Shown: positions 8,116 to 16,423 of the stretch, piece by piece
Numbering within the stretch: position 1 is the stretch's first letter
Layout of the letters: each line of letters begins with the position of its first letter
From: Flavobacterium sp. 5
GTDB taxonomy: Bacteria; Bacteroidota; Bacteroidia; Flavobacteriales; Flavobacteriaceae
Reading direction: 5' to 3'
DNA length: 64,000 nt
NCBI RefSeq assembly: GCF_002813295.1
Contig: NZ_PHUE01000001.1
Location: forward strand, 62,001-126,000
The notes under the pieces: model-generated
What the model was told of the DNA's origin: nothing
The model's input: the letters and a program-made list of their open reading frames with translations, nothing else
Database searches by the model: none
Translations under genes and position numbers: made by a program

Positions 8116-9405
8116 ATGAAATATTACAGTTTAAACCATAATGCACCCAACGTTTCTTTTCAGGAAGCAGTAATACAAGGACTAGCAACCGATAAAGGTT
8201 TGTATTTCCCAGAAAGCATCACTCCCCTAGCTCAAAGCTTTTTTGATACAATTGAAAATTTATCGCACGAAGAAATTGCTTTTGAAGCTATCCAACAGTT
8301 TGTGGGCGACAAAATCCCAACAGCTATTTTAAAAGAAATCATTGCAGAAACTTTGTGTTTTGATTTTCCTTTGGTCGAAGTAGAAAACGGAATCTATTCT
8401 CTTGAATTATTTCATGGTCCAACAATGGCGTTTAAAGACGTAGGAGCTCGTTTTATGTCTCGTTGTTTAGGATATTTCAACAAAGATAAAAAAAACAACA
8501 AAAACACTGTATTGGTAGCGACTTCTGGAGATACAGGAGGAGCTGTTGCCAGTGGTTTTCTTGGCGTAAAAGGTGTTGATGTGGTTATTCTTTATCCTTC
8601 GGGAAAAGTGAGCGACATTCAAGAAAGACAACTAACAACTTTAGGACAAAATATAAGAGCGCTTGAAGTTGATGGCGTTTTTGATGATTGTCAGGACATG
8701 GTTAAAAAAGCATTTTTAGATAAAGATTTAGAGCACGTTCATTTAACCTCTGCCAATTCTATCAATATTGCGCGTTGGTTACCACAAATGTTTTATTTCT
8801 TCTTTGCTTACAAAGCCTTGAAATCACAAAACAAACCGTTGGTTTTCTCTTGCCCAAGCGGAAACTTCGGAAATATTTGCGCTGGTATCATCGCCAAAAA
8901 ACTAGGATTACCAATCGAACATTTCGTAGCATCGACCAATGTAAATGATACCGTTCCTAGATTCCTTACTAACGGAATTTACGATCCAAAACCATCAATC
9001 GCAACGATTTCGAATGCCATGGATGTTGGAAACCCAAGTAATTTTGTTCGTATTCAGGAGATGTATCAAAATGATTTGGAGCAATTCAAAAAAGATTTCA
9101 GTTCATATACCTTCAACGATGCTGAAACATTGGTAGCACTAAAAGCAATTTTTAACGAAAGAGGTTATATTGCAGAACCACACGGAGCAGTTGGTTATTT
9201 GGGATTGAAAAAAGAATTACTAAACATTCCAAACGCTATTGGTGTATTCCTAGAAACAGCACATCCTATCAAGTTCTTGGATGTTGTAGAACCTGCATTG
9301 GGAGTAACATTACCATTACCTACACAAATAGAAAGCGTAATGAACAAAGAAAAAGTAAGTACCAAAATCAAAACATACGAAGAATTAAAAGCTTTCATCG
9401 GATAG
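8116..9405 (+). CDS. thrC: Threonine synthase
   Basis: PLP-dependent enzyme that converts O-phosphohomoserine to L-threonine and phosphate, completing the pathway encoded by this operon. The 429 residues have the standard N-terminus (YYSLNHNAPNVSFQEAV), and the PLP lysine is K107 in GPTMAFKDVGARF. ATSGDTGGAVASGF and SCPSGNFGN, which bind the cofactor and phosphate, are also present. It is the last operon gene and is followed by a strong terminator. Its final 135 bp are repeated in diverged form at 10518-10649. Confidence 0.95.
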   Translation: MKYYSLNHNAPNVSFQEAVIQGLATDKGLYFPESITPLAQSFFDTIENLSHEEIAFEAIQQFVGDKIPTAILKEIIAETLCFDFPLVEVENGIYSLELFHGPTMAFKDVGARFMSRCLGYFNKDKKNNKNTVLVATSGDTGGAVASGFLGVKGVDVVILYPSGKVSDIQERQLTTLGQNIRALEVDGVFDDCQDMVKKAFLDKDLEHVHLTSANSINIARWLPQMFYFFFAYKALKSQNKPLVFSCPSGNFGNICAGIIAKKLGLPIEHFVASTNVNDTVPRFLTNGIYDPKPSIATISNAMDVGNPSNFVRIQEMYQNDLEQFKKDFSSYTFNDAETLVALKAIFNERGYIAEPHGAVGYLGLKKELLNIPNAIGVFLETAHPIKFLDVVEPALGVTLPLPTQIESVMNKEKVSTKIKTYEELKAFIG

Positions 9406-9428
9406 TTATTAATTATACTCAATACCAA

Positions 9429-9461
9429 AACGACTGAAATTATTTTCAGTCGTTTTTTTTT
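9429..9461 (+). terminator. Terminator of the thr operon
   Basis: Stem AACGACTGAAA / TTTCAGTCGTT with a short TTAT loop, followed by eight or more T residues, 24 bp after the thrC stop. Rho-independent. Confidence 0.9.
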
Positions 9462-9465
9462 GAAG

Positions 9466-9537
9466 CAAATTCTATTATCAGCTGCATCTGTGTGTTTGAC
9501 CCCCTGTCAGACAGGATATAGCTCCCATCAGGGGTTC
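9466..9537 (-). ncRNA. Flavo-1-like motif, copy beside thrC
   Basis: Read on the minus strand it runs ACCCCTGATGGGAGC, then TATATCCTGTC, a GGGGG-containing variable arm, and ends CAGATGCAGCTGATAATAG. This is the same order of blocks as the copy at 57-131. Divergence is high, so this is a degenerate member. It lies just past the thr terminator and has a counterpart at 10706-10795. Confidence 0.4.
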
Positions 9538-9638
9538 TTTCATGAGAAATATTTTAGTAATACAAAACTTACTATCAATTCATTATTTTATTACATTTAA
9601 AAAAAAAATGACATTAACTATATTTAAAACCAATCATT

Positions 9639-10511
9639 ATGAAAAAAACGATTAAACTATTGATTCTGCTTTTAACCTCATCAATTTGTGGAATAGGAAA
9701 TGCACAGGTTCAAATGAACTTTAAATTTGATACTTCATATGGTGACAACAAAACCATTGGAAAATATGTTGAAATTAATGGTGCCAAAATCTACTATGAG
9801 GAATATGGGAAAGGCGAACCCATGTTGCTAATTCACGGAGTTAACGGTGATATTAAAACAATGGGAAATCAGATAGATTATTTTAAAACAAAATACAGAG
9901 TTATTATTGCAGATAGTAGAGGACAGGGAAAATCTGAATTGAAAACAGATTCTTTGACATTCGACCAAATTACTAGTGATTGGGAAGGATTAGCTAATTA
10001 CTTAAAATTAGATTCTCTTAACGTTGTTGGATATAGCGATGGTGGAATTGTTGGTTTAAAAATGGGCATTTCAGGCAAATTAAAAATTAAGAAAATTGTA
10101 GCAATTGCTGCGAATTTAAGGCCTGACTCAACAGCTGTTAACTCTTGGGCTGTTAAATTTCTTATCAATGAGAGAAAAATGGTTAAGTCAAAAATTCAGG
10201 AGAAAGACACTTCACAAGATTGGAATCTACAAAAACAACTTATTGGACTCAACGCTGACCAGCCAAATATTCCAACAAAATATTTATCTAAAATAAAAGC
10301 AAAAGTTTTAATATTAGCTGGTGATGAGGACATTATTAAAAATGAACATTCGGTCGAAATTTTTGAAAATATACCAAAAGCACAATTATGTATTATGCCT
10401 GGCGAAACCCATTTTACATTTGCATCAAATTCTGAATTATTGAATGCAATAGTGAATACTTTTTTATCAAAACCATTTAAAAGACCAGATTCAAATTTTA
10501 CTAAATGGTAA
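9639..10511 (+). CDS. Secreted alpha/beta-fold hydrolase
   Basis: A 290-residue protein with an N-terminal signal peptide (hydrophobic LLILLLTSSI, likely cut after GNA). The alpha/beta-hydrolase fold is shown by LLIHGVNGD (oxyanion strand, HG), the nucleophile elbow GYSDGGIVG with Ser at the GxSxG position, an Asp in ILAGDEDII, and a His in PGETHFTF, giving a complete catalytic triad. The substrate cannot be told; closest in feel to TAP/MhpC-like esterases. It is inserted between thrC and a diverged second copy of the thrC tail, and no partner genes accompany it. This layout points to acquisition or recombination at the end of thrC. Confidence 0.85.
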   Translation: MKKTIKLLILLLTSSICGIGNAQVQMNFKFDTSYGDNKTIGKYVEINGAKIYYEEYGKGEPMLLIHGVNGDIKTMGNQIDYFKTKYRVIIADSRGQGKSELKTDSLTFDQITSDWEGLANYLKLDSLNVVGYSDGGIVGLKMGISGKLKIKKIVAIAANLRPDSTAVNSWAVKFLINERKMVKSKIQEKDTSQDWNLQKQLIGLNADQPNIPTKYLSKIKAKVLILAGDEDIIKNEHSVEIFENIPKAQLCIMPGETHFTFASNSELLNAIVNTFLSKPFKRPDSNFTKW

Positions 10512-10517
10512 TATCTA

Positions 10518-10649
10518 ATCAAGTTCTTAGATGTTGTAGAACCTGCATTGGAAGTAACATTACCATTACCTCAACAAATAGAAAAAGTAGTGAATAAAGA
10601 AAAAGTAAGTATCAAAACCTACGAAGAATTAAAAGCTTTCATAGGATAG
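10518..10649 (+). pseudogene. Diverged duplicate of the thrC 3' end
   Basis: Starting seven bases after the hydrolase stop, the frame reads IKFLDVVEPALEVTLPL and ends KTYEELKAFIG followed by TAG. This matches the last 45 residues of ThrC except for scattered substitutions (for example G to E, T to Q, M to V) and a two-residue deletion. There is no start codon or upstream coding part, so it is not a gene. The similarity continues through a corrupted copy of the thr terminator and into a Flavo-1-like element. Confidence 0.9.
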
Positions 10650-10665
10650 ATTTTAATTACACACA

Positions 10666-10705
10666 ATACCAAAGCGACTGAAATTATTTTTCGGTCTTTT
10701 TTTTT
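10666..10705 (+). terminator. Degenerate copy of the thr terminator
   Basis: AGCGACTGAAATTATTTTTC-GGTC followed by nine or more Ts is clearly derived from the terminator at 9429-9461, but one arm has changed and the stem is weak. It may still serve the hydrolase gene. Confidence 0.6.
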
Positions 10706-10795
10706 GTAGAAAATCCTGCTGTTCACTGTATCTATATTTCGAACCCCGGAAATACAGGATGACGTTTCCGTCAAGGTTACGACAGCATCAGGATT
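10706..10795 (-). ncRNA. Flavo-1-like motif, second copy of the thrC-tail duplication
   Basis: On the minus strand: CCTGATGCTGTCGTAAC, then GGAAACGTCATCCTG, an arm with TTCCGGGG, and finally TAGATACAGTGAACAGCAGGA. The last block and the CATCCT block agree well with the copy at 57-131. It occupies the same position after the thrC tail and terminator as the element at 9466-9537. Confidence 0.5.
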
Positions 10796-11116
10796 TTTAA
10801 GAAATTTTGTTTTAAAAACTACAGCAATATTTGTTCTTTTTTCAAAATTTAAAAAGACTATTATTCAACATTAAATTTTTAAAAATGGCAAGAAAAAATA
10901 TATTTTTTAAAAAGAAACGAAATTAATTTTCAGTATATACCATTAGTAAGTAGATAAATGAAAGTTTGTTTCGTAAATATAAGTTTGTATTATTTTTCAA
11001 GAACAGAAGAAATAATCTATGAAATTTAAAATATTAAAAAACCTGAAACAAGAGAATTATATCTTTTAGAATTTCTAAAAACAATTTGAATAATATTTTT
11101 TAAATTTATTTTAAGT
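10796..11116. other. AT-rich intergenic region without recognisable genes
   Basis: Roughly 320 bp between the second Flavo-1-like element and the IS remnant. All six frames are broken by frequent stops and the composition is very AT-rich. Nothing recognisable was found. Confidence 0.6.
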
Positions 11117-11445
11117 TGTTTTACGTTTCTTTCTACCTTCATATTCTCTTTCTTCTCCATCTCTTATTACTAGTAATGACTACCTTGAAAATTGACATTT
11201 GAAAGATCTAATTTTGATTTATTTTTTTCTAAAATACTTATCAAATTTTTCTTTAAAACATCCGCAGTACACTACTATTTTTGGTAATGATAATAAACCC
11301 ATTCCCAACTCAATACAATTTCTTTAAATTAGGATTTCACTGGGAGCTACTCTTTTATTTAGCTTATAGTAAATAACATTTACTGTCTCATAAGGAACTG
11401 TTGCCTAAAAACCACGGTTTGCTAATAGAAAAAAGGTAATAATTT
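11117..11445 (-). pseudogene. Decayed IS5-type transposase remnant
   Basis: Reverse-strand fragments in shifting frames resemble the N-terminal half of an IS5-family transposase. In order: LLANRGF, ETVNVIYYKLNKRVA, WEWVYYHYQK, LEKNKSKLDLSNVNFQGSH, and EEREYEGRKKRKTT. These correspond to the expected KLKTG(V/C)QW, VYYHF(R/Q)KW, LDLSSVDIDGSHT and YQGRKKRKTTN blocks. Several stops and frameshifts separate them, the C-terminal half is missing, and terminal inverted repeats were not found. The family call is from remembered motifs. Confidence 0.55.
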
Positions 11446-11597
11446 CACTTTTTATTTTATATTTGTCAAGTACACGATAATTAAGGGTTGATTTTGAAAT
11501 GATTATATTTTTCCACACAAATTTCTTTGACGCTTTTTAATTTAGAAATAAGTTTAAATCACTTCATTTCGAAAAACCTAAATTTAAAAATACAATT

Positions 11598-13226
11598 ATG
11601 AAAAAATCAACCTCTTTTATTATTTTTTTTACTTTTCTATTATATACAATATTTTTTTCTTTATACAGTTGTTCAAAAAATGAGGATGATCAACAATCCC
11701 CCATCAATAACTCAGATGTGGTTCCGGAAAAAACAAACGTACAAACTTATGAAGTCATTTACCTAAAAACCGATTTAATACTTGCAGATAAATATAGTGC
11801 TAAATTTGGGAAGGTATCTGTTGAATTGTTTAAAACATCTGACACTACTCTTGCCTTTATTGTACCTGAAGTTGAATCAGGCGAACAACTTTTGGATTTT
11901 GAATTATCAAAAATAAAATTTAATGTTACCAAAACATTAGAAGTTGATGCAGATCAGTTGGTAACATCTATATTCAAAAATTTTGACACACAAGTTTCTG
12001 CAATGAATTCAACTACCCCTGAAGAAATAGCATCTATTGAAAGCTTAAATCTATTCAAACAAGAAGTATTAGGCCTCTTTAATTCTTTAACGGCTAAAGA
12101 TAAAAGGCAGAATGTATTATTTTATCAAGCTAATAAAGATCTTTTTAAATCTTTTATGGATAATCCTACTACCAAATTAAATGCATCCAACACCTTAAAA
12201 CTAGCCTCTCAATCTACTTGTCCTCTAACAGACTATAAGTCATACTATACGTGTATAGCAGAAAGTGTTAGTTGGGATGCTTACCTTCTTGATATAGATT
12301 TGGGTAAAGCATCTGAAATTATGGGAATGGAGAATAGTTTTCTTTCAGCAATACAGCTATTAATTACTGGTGCTCGACCTAAAATTCAACTTTTAAGAGG
12401 TAATTTAGGTTTCTTGTTAAATAAAAAATGGATTTTAAGTGATGAAATTTTTAAGAACATTCAAACAGTCTTTACTGATGACGTGGATACAGATTTAAAT
12501 TTAAATGGAAAATTTCGTACTATAAGCCCTGACTATAAGGATAATATTTTATTAAACAAGGAGCCCATATTTTTCTTTGATCGAATTAAAAGTACTCATA
12601 TGACTTGGCAATTATTTCCATTTCTTGGATCATTTCCTGATTATGTAAACGATGAAGAAGCTATTGGTCTTTCCTATTGGGATGTTGAAATTTCAGATAT
12701 TTCAAATCCTAACGTCAAATATATAGGTCGTGGAGGAGAAATATCCCCCTATATAAAGTTTAAATCTTTGTCTGGCAATGAAGAAGAAACATTTAGCTAT
12801 AAAATAACAGTAAGAAAGCAGGGGTTTATTGAAGAAAAAACAGTAAATAATGCAAAATTGATGATTGCAACTGATTCATTAGCTATATACAAAGCAGCAG
12901 TAGTTGGTAATTGGACTATGACTTGGCATGATTCAAGTTCACAATCACAGGATCAAATTGACAAATTTACTTTTAACTCTGATGGGGATGGGATATATTA
13001 TTGGATGAAAAGTGCTGGAAGTGCATCTGGTCAATCCATAGATCCTGGAAGTCCTGTTTATAGAATTACTTGGTCTGTCAGAAGGGTGTCTACTGGTGTT
13101 TGGTATCTTGATTTTATATATCCAGACAGAGGATGGTCTTCAAGTACTCAAATATTTCTAACCCCAAATGTACATTCAGGTGATCCTAGTTTTATAGGAT
13201 TATATTTCTTAGGAATTAAAGATTAG
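11598..13226 (+). CDS. Hypothetical lipoprotein
   Basis: A 542-residue protein with a hydrophobic N-terminus ending in LYSCSKNEDD: the lipobox Cys, followed by acidic residues typical of Bacteroidota surface-exposed lipoproteins. The middle (about 40-290) is helical and polar with no recognised domain. A segment rich in beta strands follows. The last 110 residues (from about AAVVGNWTMTWHDS) look like a small lipocalin-like or beta-barrel domain that begins with a VGNW motif. The gene stands alone, flanked by an IS remnant and a strong terminator, which fits an accessory gene. No function can be assigned. Confidence 0.75.
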   Translation: MKKSTSFIIFFTFLLYTIFFSLYSCSKNEDDQQSPINNSDVVPEKTNVQTYEVIYLKTDLILADKYSAKFGKVSVELFKTSDTTLAFIVPEVESGEQLLDFELSKIKFNVTKTLEVDADQLVTSIFKNFDTQVSAMNSTTPEEIASIESLNLFKQEVLGLFNSLTAKDKRQNVLFYQANKDLFKSFMDNPTTKLNASNTLKLASQSTCPLTDYKSYYTCIAESVSWDAYLLDIDLGKASEIMGMENSFLSAIQLLITGARPKIQLLRGNLGFLLNKKWILSDEIFKNIQTVFTDDVDTDLNLNGKFRTISPDYKDNILLNKEPIFFFDRIKSTHMTWQLFPFLGSFPDYVNDEEAIGLSYWDVEISDISNPNVKYIGRGGEISPYIKFKSLSGNEEETFSYKITVRKQGFIEEKTVNNAKLMIATDSLAIYKAAVVGNWTMTWHDSSSQSQDQIDKFTFNSDGDGIYYWMKSAGSASGQSIDPGSPVYRITWSVRRVSTGVWYLDFIYPDRGWSSSTQIFLTPNVHSGDPSFIGLYFLGIKD

Positions 13227-13263
13227 CTTAACAATCTTAGCCCGATTGCTCGAAAATACACTA

Positions 13264-13298
13264 AAAACGCAAAGTCACTAGACTTTGCGTTTTTTTTT
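13264..13298 (+). terminator. Terminator after the orphan lipoprotein
   Basis: Stem AACGCAAAGTC / GACTTTGCGTT with loop ACTA followed by nine or more Ts, about 40 bp past the stop codon. Confidence 0.9.
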
Positions 13299-13372
13299 AA
13301 GTTATTGAAAGCAGTAAATCAGTAAAAGTCTCCCTACTCCAGCTCTATGAAGTCTTTATTACTATGGTTTAT

Positions 13373-13462
13373 CGAAGTCTTACGACTTCGCAACACATGC
13401 TGAGCACTCAATACAAAAACCACATCCAAAAACATACTCTGATGCTCGTTTACAGACGAGTA
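13373..13462. repeat. REP-like palindromes
   Basis: CGAAGTC-TTAC-GACTTCG at 13373-13390 is a perfect hairpin. At about 13448-13462 CTCGT-TTACAG-ACGAG forms a second one, resembling the CGTTGCAAACGA core of the longer repeats downstream. Dispersed REP-type sequences are the likely explanation. Confidence 0.45.
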
Positions 13463-13545
13463 CCTTCTTAACTTAAAAACACAAATGATAGCATTTGCAA
13501 TGCTGATAATTAACTATGAAATTCTGTTTTAAAATCTTTATCATT

Positions 13546-13611
13546 AAGCGAACCGCGTTCCAAACGCTATAATTTGAGATTAAAGATAAAATGGGTACTC
13601 CTTGCAAACGA
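13546..13611 (+). repeat. 66-bp direct repeat, copy A
   Basis: Shares with 13898-13962 the ordered blocks AAGCGAA, CAAACGCT, TAATTTG, TTAAA, TACTC and TTGCAAACGA at almost identical spacing. The two copies flank the 21-bp tandem repeat region. Confidence 0.7.
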
Positions 13612-13702
13612 GCCAGAGGGAAATCTCGCAAGACCTCATCCAAAGTATACAACAACTTATCCGAATACTGTAATTGGGAGGTGGAAGATCTTTTCAAGGG
13701 GG

Positions 13703-13786
13703 CGGAAGTATACATCAGGCAGACGGAAGCTTCCAACAGGGACACGGAAGCATACATCAGGCAGACGGAAGCTCGTATCAGGGCAT
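13703..13786 (+). repeat. Four-unit 21-bp tandem repeat
   Basis: Four units each start CGGAAG: CGGAAGTATACATCAGGCAG and A; CGGAAGCTTCCAACAGGGAC and A; CGGAAGCATACATCAGGCAG and A; then a more diverged CGGAAGCTCGTATCAGGGCA and T. Units 1 and 3 are nearly identical, as if a 42-bp dimer had duplicated. The unit is a multiple of three, so all three forward frames stay open; the ORFs of 70-98 codons seen here are better explained by this than by protein coding. Confidence 0.8.
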
Positions 13787-13897
13787 TATTTTATCTTCGG
13801 AAGCCCTATTTTACTGGGCGGAGTACAAAAAACCACTAATGGCATTTGCACCGCAAATAATTATCGATAAATTTACTATTTTATAATCGCTTATTAT

Positions 13898-13962
13898 AAG
13901 CGAAGCCTACTACAAACGCTTTAATTTGTCCTTAAAAACAAGTAAATACTCGTTGCAAACGA
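13898..13962 (+). repeat. 65-bp direct repeat, copy B
   Basis: Counterpart of the repeat at 13546-13611, about 70% identical by eye, ending TACTCGTTGCAAACGA. It lies 33 bp before the next gene. Confidence 0.7.
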
Positions 13963-13995
13963 TTATCAGATATAAAAAACAATAATTATCAACAT

Positions 13996-14397
13996 ATGAA
14001 AATCAAACTTTCCCTAATCTTTCTTTTTACGATAATCTTTTCAAATTTTAGCTTTAGCCAAGAAAAATCAGTAGTTGCAAAAACAGATATAAATGGTGTT
14101 TGGGAAGATATCAATTCGGGAGTTCAGAATGCTGTTGCTATAATTTCTGAGAAAGATGGGGAAATTGTTTTCTCACATTATTTGGAATGGAAAGGACATA
14201 AATTTGTAGAAATCGGTACAGGAAAAAGAACCGGAAACACAATCATCTATACTGTTGATGTAACCTTACCTATTGAAGGCTGGGCAACTCAAGGCACTCA
14301 TACTCTTACTCTCTCTGAAGACGGTAATACACTCGAAGGAAGTTATATAGACAATAAGAAAAGAACTGGTCCTATATTCTTTAAACGTGTGAGATAA
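13996..14397 (+). CDS. Small secreted protein of unknown function
   Basis: A 133-residue protein with a clear signal peptide (LSLIFLFTIIFSNFSFS, cut before QEK). The mature part, about 110 residues, begins NGVWEDINSG and is beta-rich, resembling small DUF2147- or lipocalin-like domains that open with a G-x-W motif, but I do not recognise a specific family. Its stop lies four bases before the cupin gene start, so both are probably co-transcribed. No catalytic residues can be named. Confidence 0.7.
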   Translation: MKIKLSLIFLFTIIFSNFSFSQEKSVVAKTDINGVWEDINSGVQNAVAIISEKDGEIVFSHYLEWKGHKFVEIGTGKRTGNTIIYTVDVTLPIEGWATQGTHTLTLSEDGNTLEGSYIDNKKRTGPIFFKRVR

Positions 14398-14401
14398 AAA
14401 A

Positions 14402-14902
14402 ATGGAAAAAGAAAACAATACAATAGTAACCGTAAGTGTAAATCAAGGACAAAAACTAAATATTGCAGGTGGCGAATACCGAATTATTGTTTCGGGCAAA
14501 CAAACCAATGGTTCTTTTGCAATGATTGAAATGATTGTACCTCCCGGAGCAGGTCCCGTTCCGCACGCACATCCAGACTTCGAAGAAACTTTTTATGTTT
14601 TAGAGGGTGAAGTTCAATTTACATCAGAAGTCAGTCATTATTTAGCCAAAAAAGATGATTTGGTCTTAATCCCAAAAGGAGGTGTTATTCACCACTTTAA
14701 AAACCTTTCAAAAGAACCTGCAAAATTATTATGCACAGTAGTTCCTGCTGGTTTAGATGATTTTTTTATTCAAGTTGCTAATTTCATGGAATCTGCCAAG
14801 GAAAATAAAAACATTTCCGAATCGGAGATTAAAGAGCAGATTGCTATAATTTCAGATAAATTTGGTCAAAAACTATTTAAACCAGATTATTTTAATAAAT
14901 AA
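14402..14902 (+). CDS. Cupin domain protein
   Basis: A 166-residue cytoplasmic single-domain cupin. Motif 1 is seen as PHAHPDFEETFYVLEGEV (residues about 55-75), with two His and a Glu able to bind a metal. Motif 2 is IPKGGVIHHFKNLS, containing the third His. The C-terminal 50 residues are helical. Cupins of this type occur as dioxygenases, isomerases or sensors, and the substrate here is unknown. It follows the small secreted protein gene with a 4-bp gap, and that pairing is the only context. Confidence 0.85.
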   Translation: MEKENNTIVTVSVNQGQKLNIAGGEYRIIVSGKQTNGSFAMIEMIVPPGAGPVPHAHPDFEETFYVLEGEVQFTSEVSHYLAKKDDLVLIPKGGVIHHFKNLSKEPAKLLCTVVPAGLDDFFIQVANFMESAKENKNISESEIKEQIAIISDKFGQKLFKPDYFNK

Positions 14903-15084
14903 ATCAAGGTGTTTTTGAAGTCACTTTTTTTGAGTTAAAATATTTACTATGCATTCTATTTTCTGATTACTATTTTAAATTCTTATATTCGTTCCTCTAA
15001 GAATACTCATGTTTTATCCCCAACATGTTTAGTTATCAGAGTATTATGCAACATTTAAAATATTTTCACATAAAACAATCTATT

Positions 15085-16383
15085 ATGAAAAGAATACTAT
15101 TTTTTCTTGCACTACTAAGTTTTTCATTTTCAACTATTGTACAGGCTCAAAGCAAAGTCAAAGCAATTAAAGCAGGACGTTTCATAGATGTAGTAAATGG
15201 CTCTGTTCTAAAAAATCAAATTATTTTGATACAAAATGATACTATCGTCGCTATTGGTACATCGATAAGTATTCCAACAGAAGCAGAAATTATTGATCTA
15301 AGCAATGCAACCGTTTTACCCGGTTTGATTGATTGTCACACACATTTGACGAATGAACCGAGCGATGATTATTATGGAGATATTTTTCGAAAAACATCAG
15401 CCGATTACGCAATTCGAGCACCTCTTTACGCAAAACACACACTCGAAGCAGGTTTTACAAGCTGTCGTGATTTGGGTTCAGGAGATTTAATTGATATTGC
15501 ACTTCGTAATGCAATAAATGAAGGAACAGTTGAAGGTCCAAGAATGTTTGTAGCAACATTTGCATTGGGAGCTACAGGCGGGCATTCTGATTTATCTGGT
15601 TTTAATCCAAATATTTCTTGGAAAGGAAATCCAGATTTTACAGGTGTAGCAGATGGTGTAGATGAAATAAGAAAACGAGTTCGCAATAATATCAAATGGG
15701 GAGCTGATGTAATTAAAGTTTGTGCTACGGCAGGTGTACTAAGTGAAGAAGAGAGTGTGGGCGCACCACAATATTCTCTGGAAGAAATGAAAGCACTCGT
15801 TGATGAAGCCCATATGTGGGGAAGAAAAGTTGCTGCACACGCTCATGGCACCGAGGGTATAAAAAATGCAGTTCTTGCCGGAGTAAATTCTGTAGAACAT
15901 GGAAGCATACTGGATACAGAAACTTTGCAACTAATGAAACAAAAAGGAACCTATTATGTTCCCACAATTTATGTCGCTGACTATGTAATTCAGGAATTTG
16001 CTAAAAAAGGGTACCCTGAAAAAATTCTAAATAAAGCTAGATTGATTGCACCGCAAATGTCAACTAGTTTTACAAATGCTACAAAAGCAGGAATTAAAAT
16101 AGCATTTGGAACAGATGCTGGTGTTTTTCCACATGGACTAAATGCACGTCAGTTTGCTTTGATGGTAAAATATGGTCAAACTCCAATGCAAGCCATACAA
16201 TCGGCAACTATAAATGCTGCAGATCTAATAGGCAAAAGTGAAAAAATTGGCTCAATTACTAAAGGCAAATATGCCGACATCATTGCAGTTGAAGGAAATC
16301 CATTAGACAACATTTCAATTCTAGAGGATGTATCTTTTGTAATGAAAGGCGGAATTGTTTATAAAAATGCAATTAAAAAGTAG
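15085..16383 (+). CDS. Secreted metal-dependent amidohydrolase
   Basis: A 432-residue amidohydrolase-superfamily enzyme with a signal peptide (ILFFLALLSFSFST, cut near VQAQ). Metal-binding residues are visible: the HxH of IDCHTHLTNE, a Lys in WGADVIKVCAT, the His pair in AAHAHGTEGI and VEHGS, and the Asp in FGTDAGVFPHG. The C-terminus has the usual KGKYADIIAVEGNPL. It most resembles the imidazolonepropionase-like or prolidase-type (Xaa-Pro) periplasmic amidohydrolases. The start at 15085 places the signal peptide at the N-terminus; an in-frame ATG 60 bp upstream would add an unlikely polar extension. The exact substrate is unknown. Confidence 0.87.
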   Translation: MKRILFFLALLSFSFSTIVQAQSKVKAIKAGRFIDVVNGSVLKNQIILIQNDTIVAIGTSISIPTEAEIIDLSNATVLPGLIDCHTHLTNEPSDDYYGDIFRKTSADYAIRAPLYAKHTLEAGFTSCRDLGSGDLIDIALRNAINEGTVEGPRMFVATFALGATGGHSDLSGFNPNISWKGNPDFTGVADGVDEIRKRVRNNIKWGADVIKVCATAGVLSEEESVGAPQYSLEEMKALVDEAHMWGRKVAAHAHGTEGIKNAVLAGVNSVEHGSILDTETLQLMKQKGTYYVPTIYVADYVIQEFAKKGYPEKILNKARLIAPQMSTSFTNATKAGIKIAFGTDAGVFPHGLNARQFALMVKYGQTPMQAIQSATINAADLIGKSEKIGSITKGKYADIIAVEGNPLDNISILEDVSFVMKGGIVYKNAIKK

Positions 16384-16423
16384 CGTTTACTGAACGAACA
16401 TAATACAAACAGTACTCTGGAAA

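Noticed and set aside
13473..13886. Overlapping ORFs of 70-98 codons on both strands in the repeat patch
   Set aside because: All forward frames are open only because the 21-bp repeats are a multiple of three; none has a recognisable protein, and flanking direct repeats suggest non-coding DNA.
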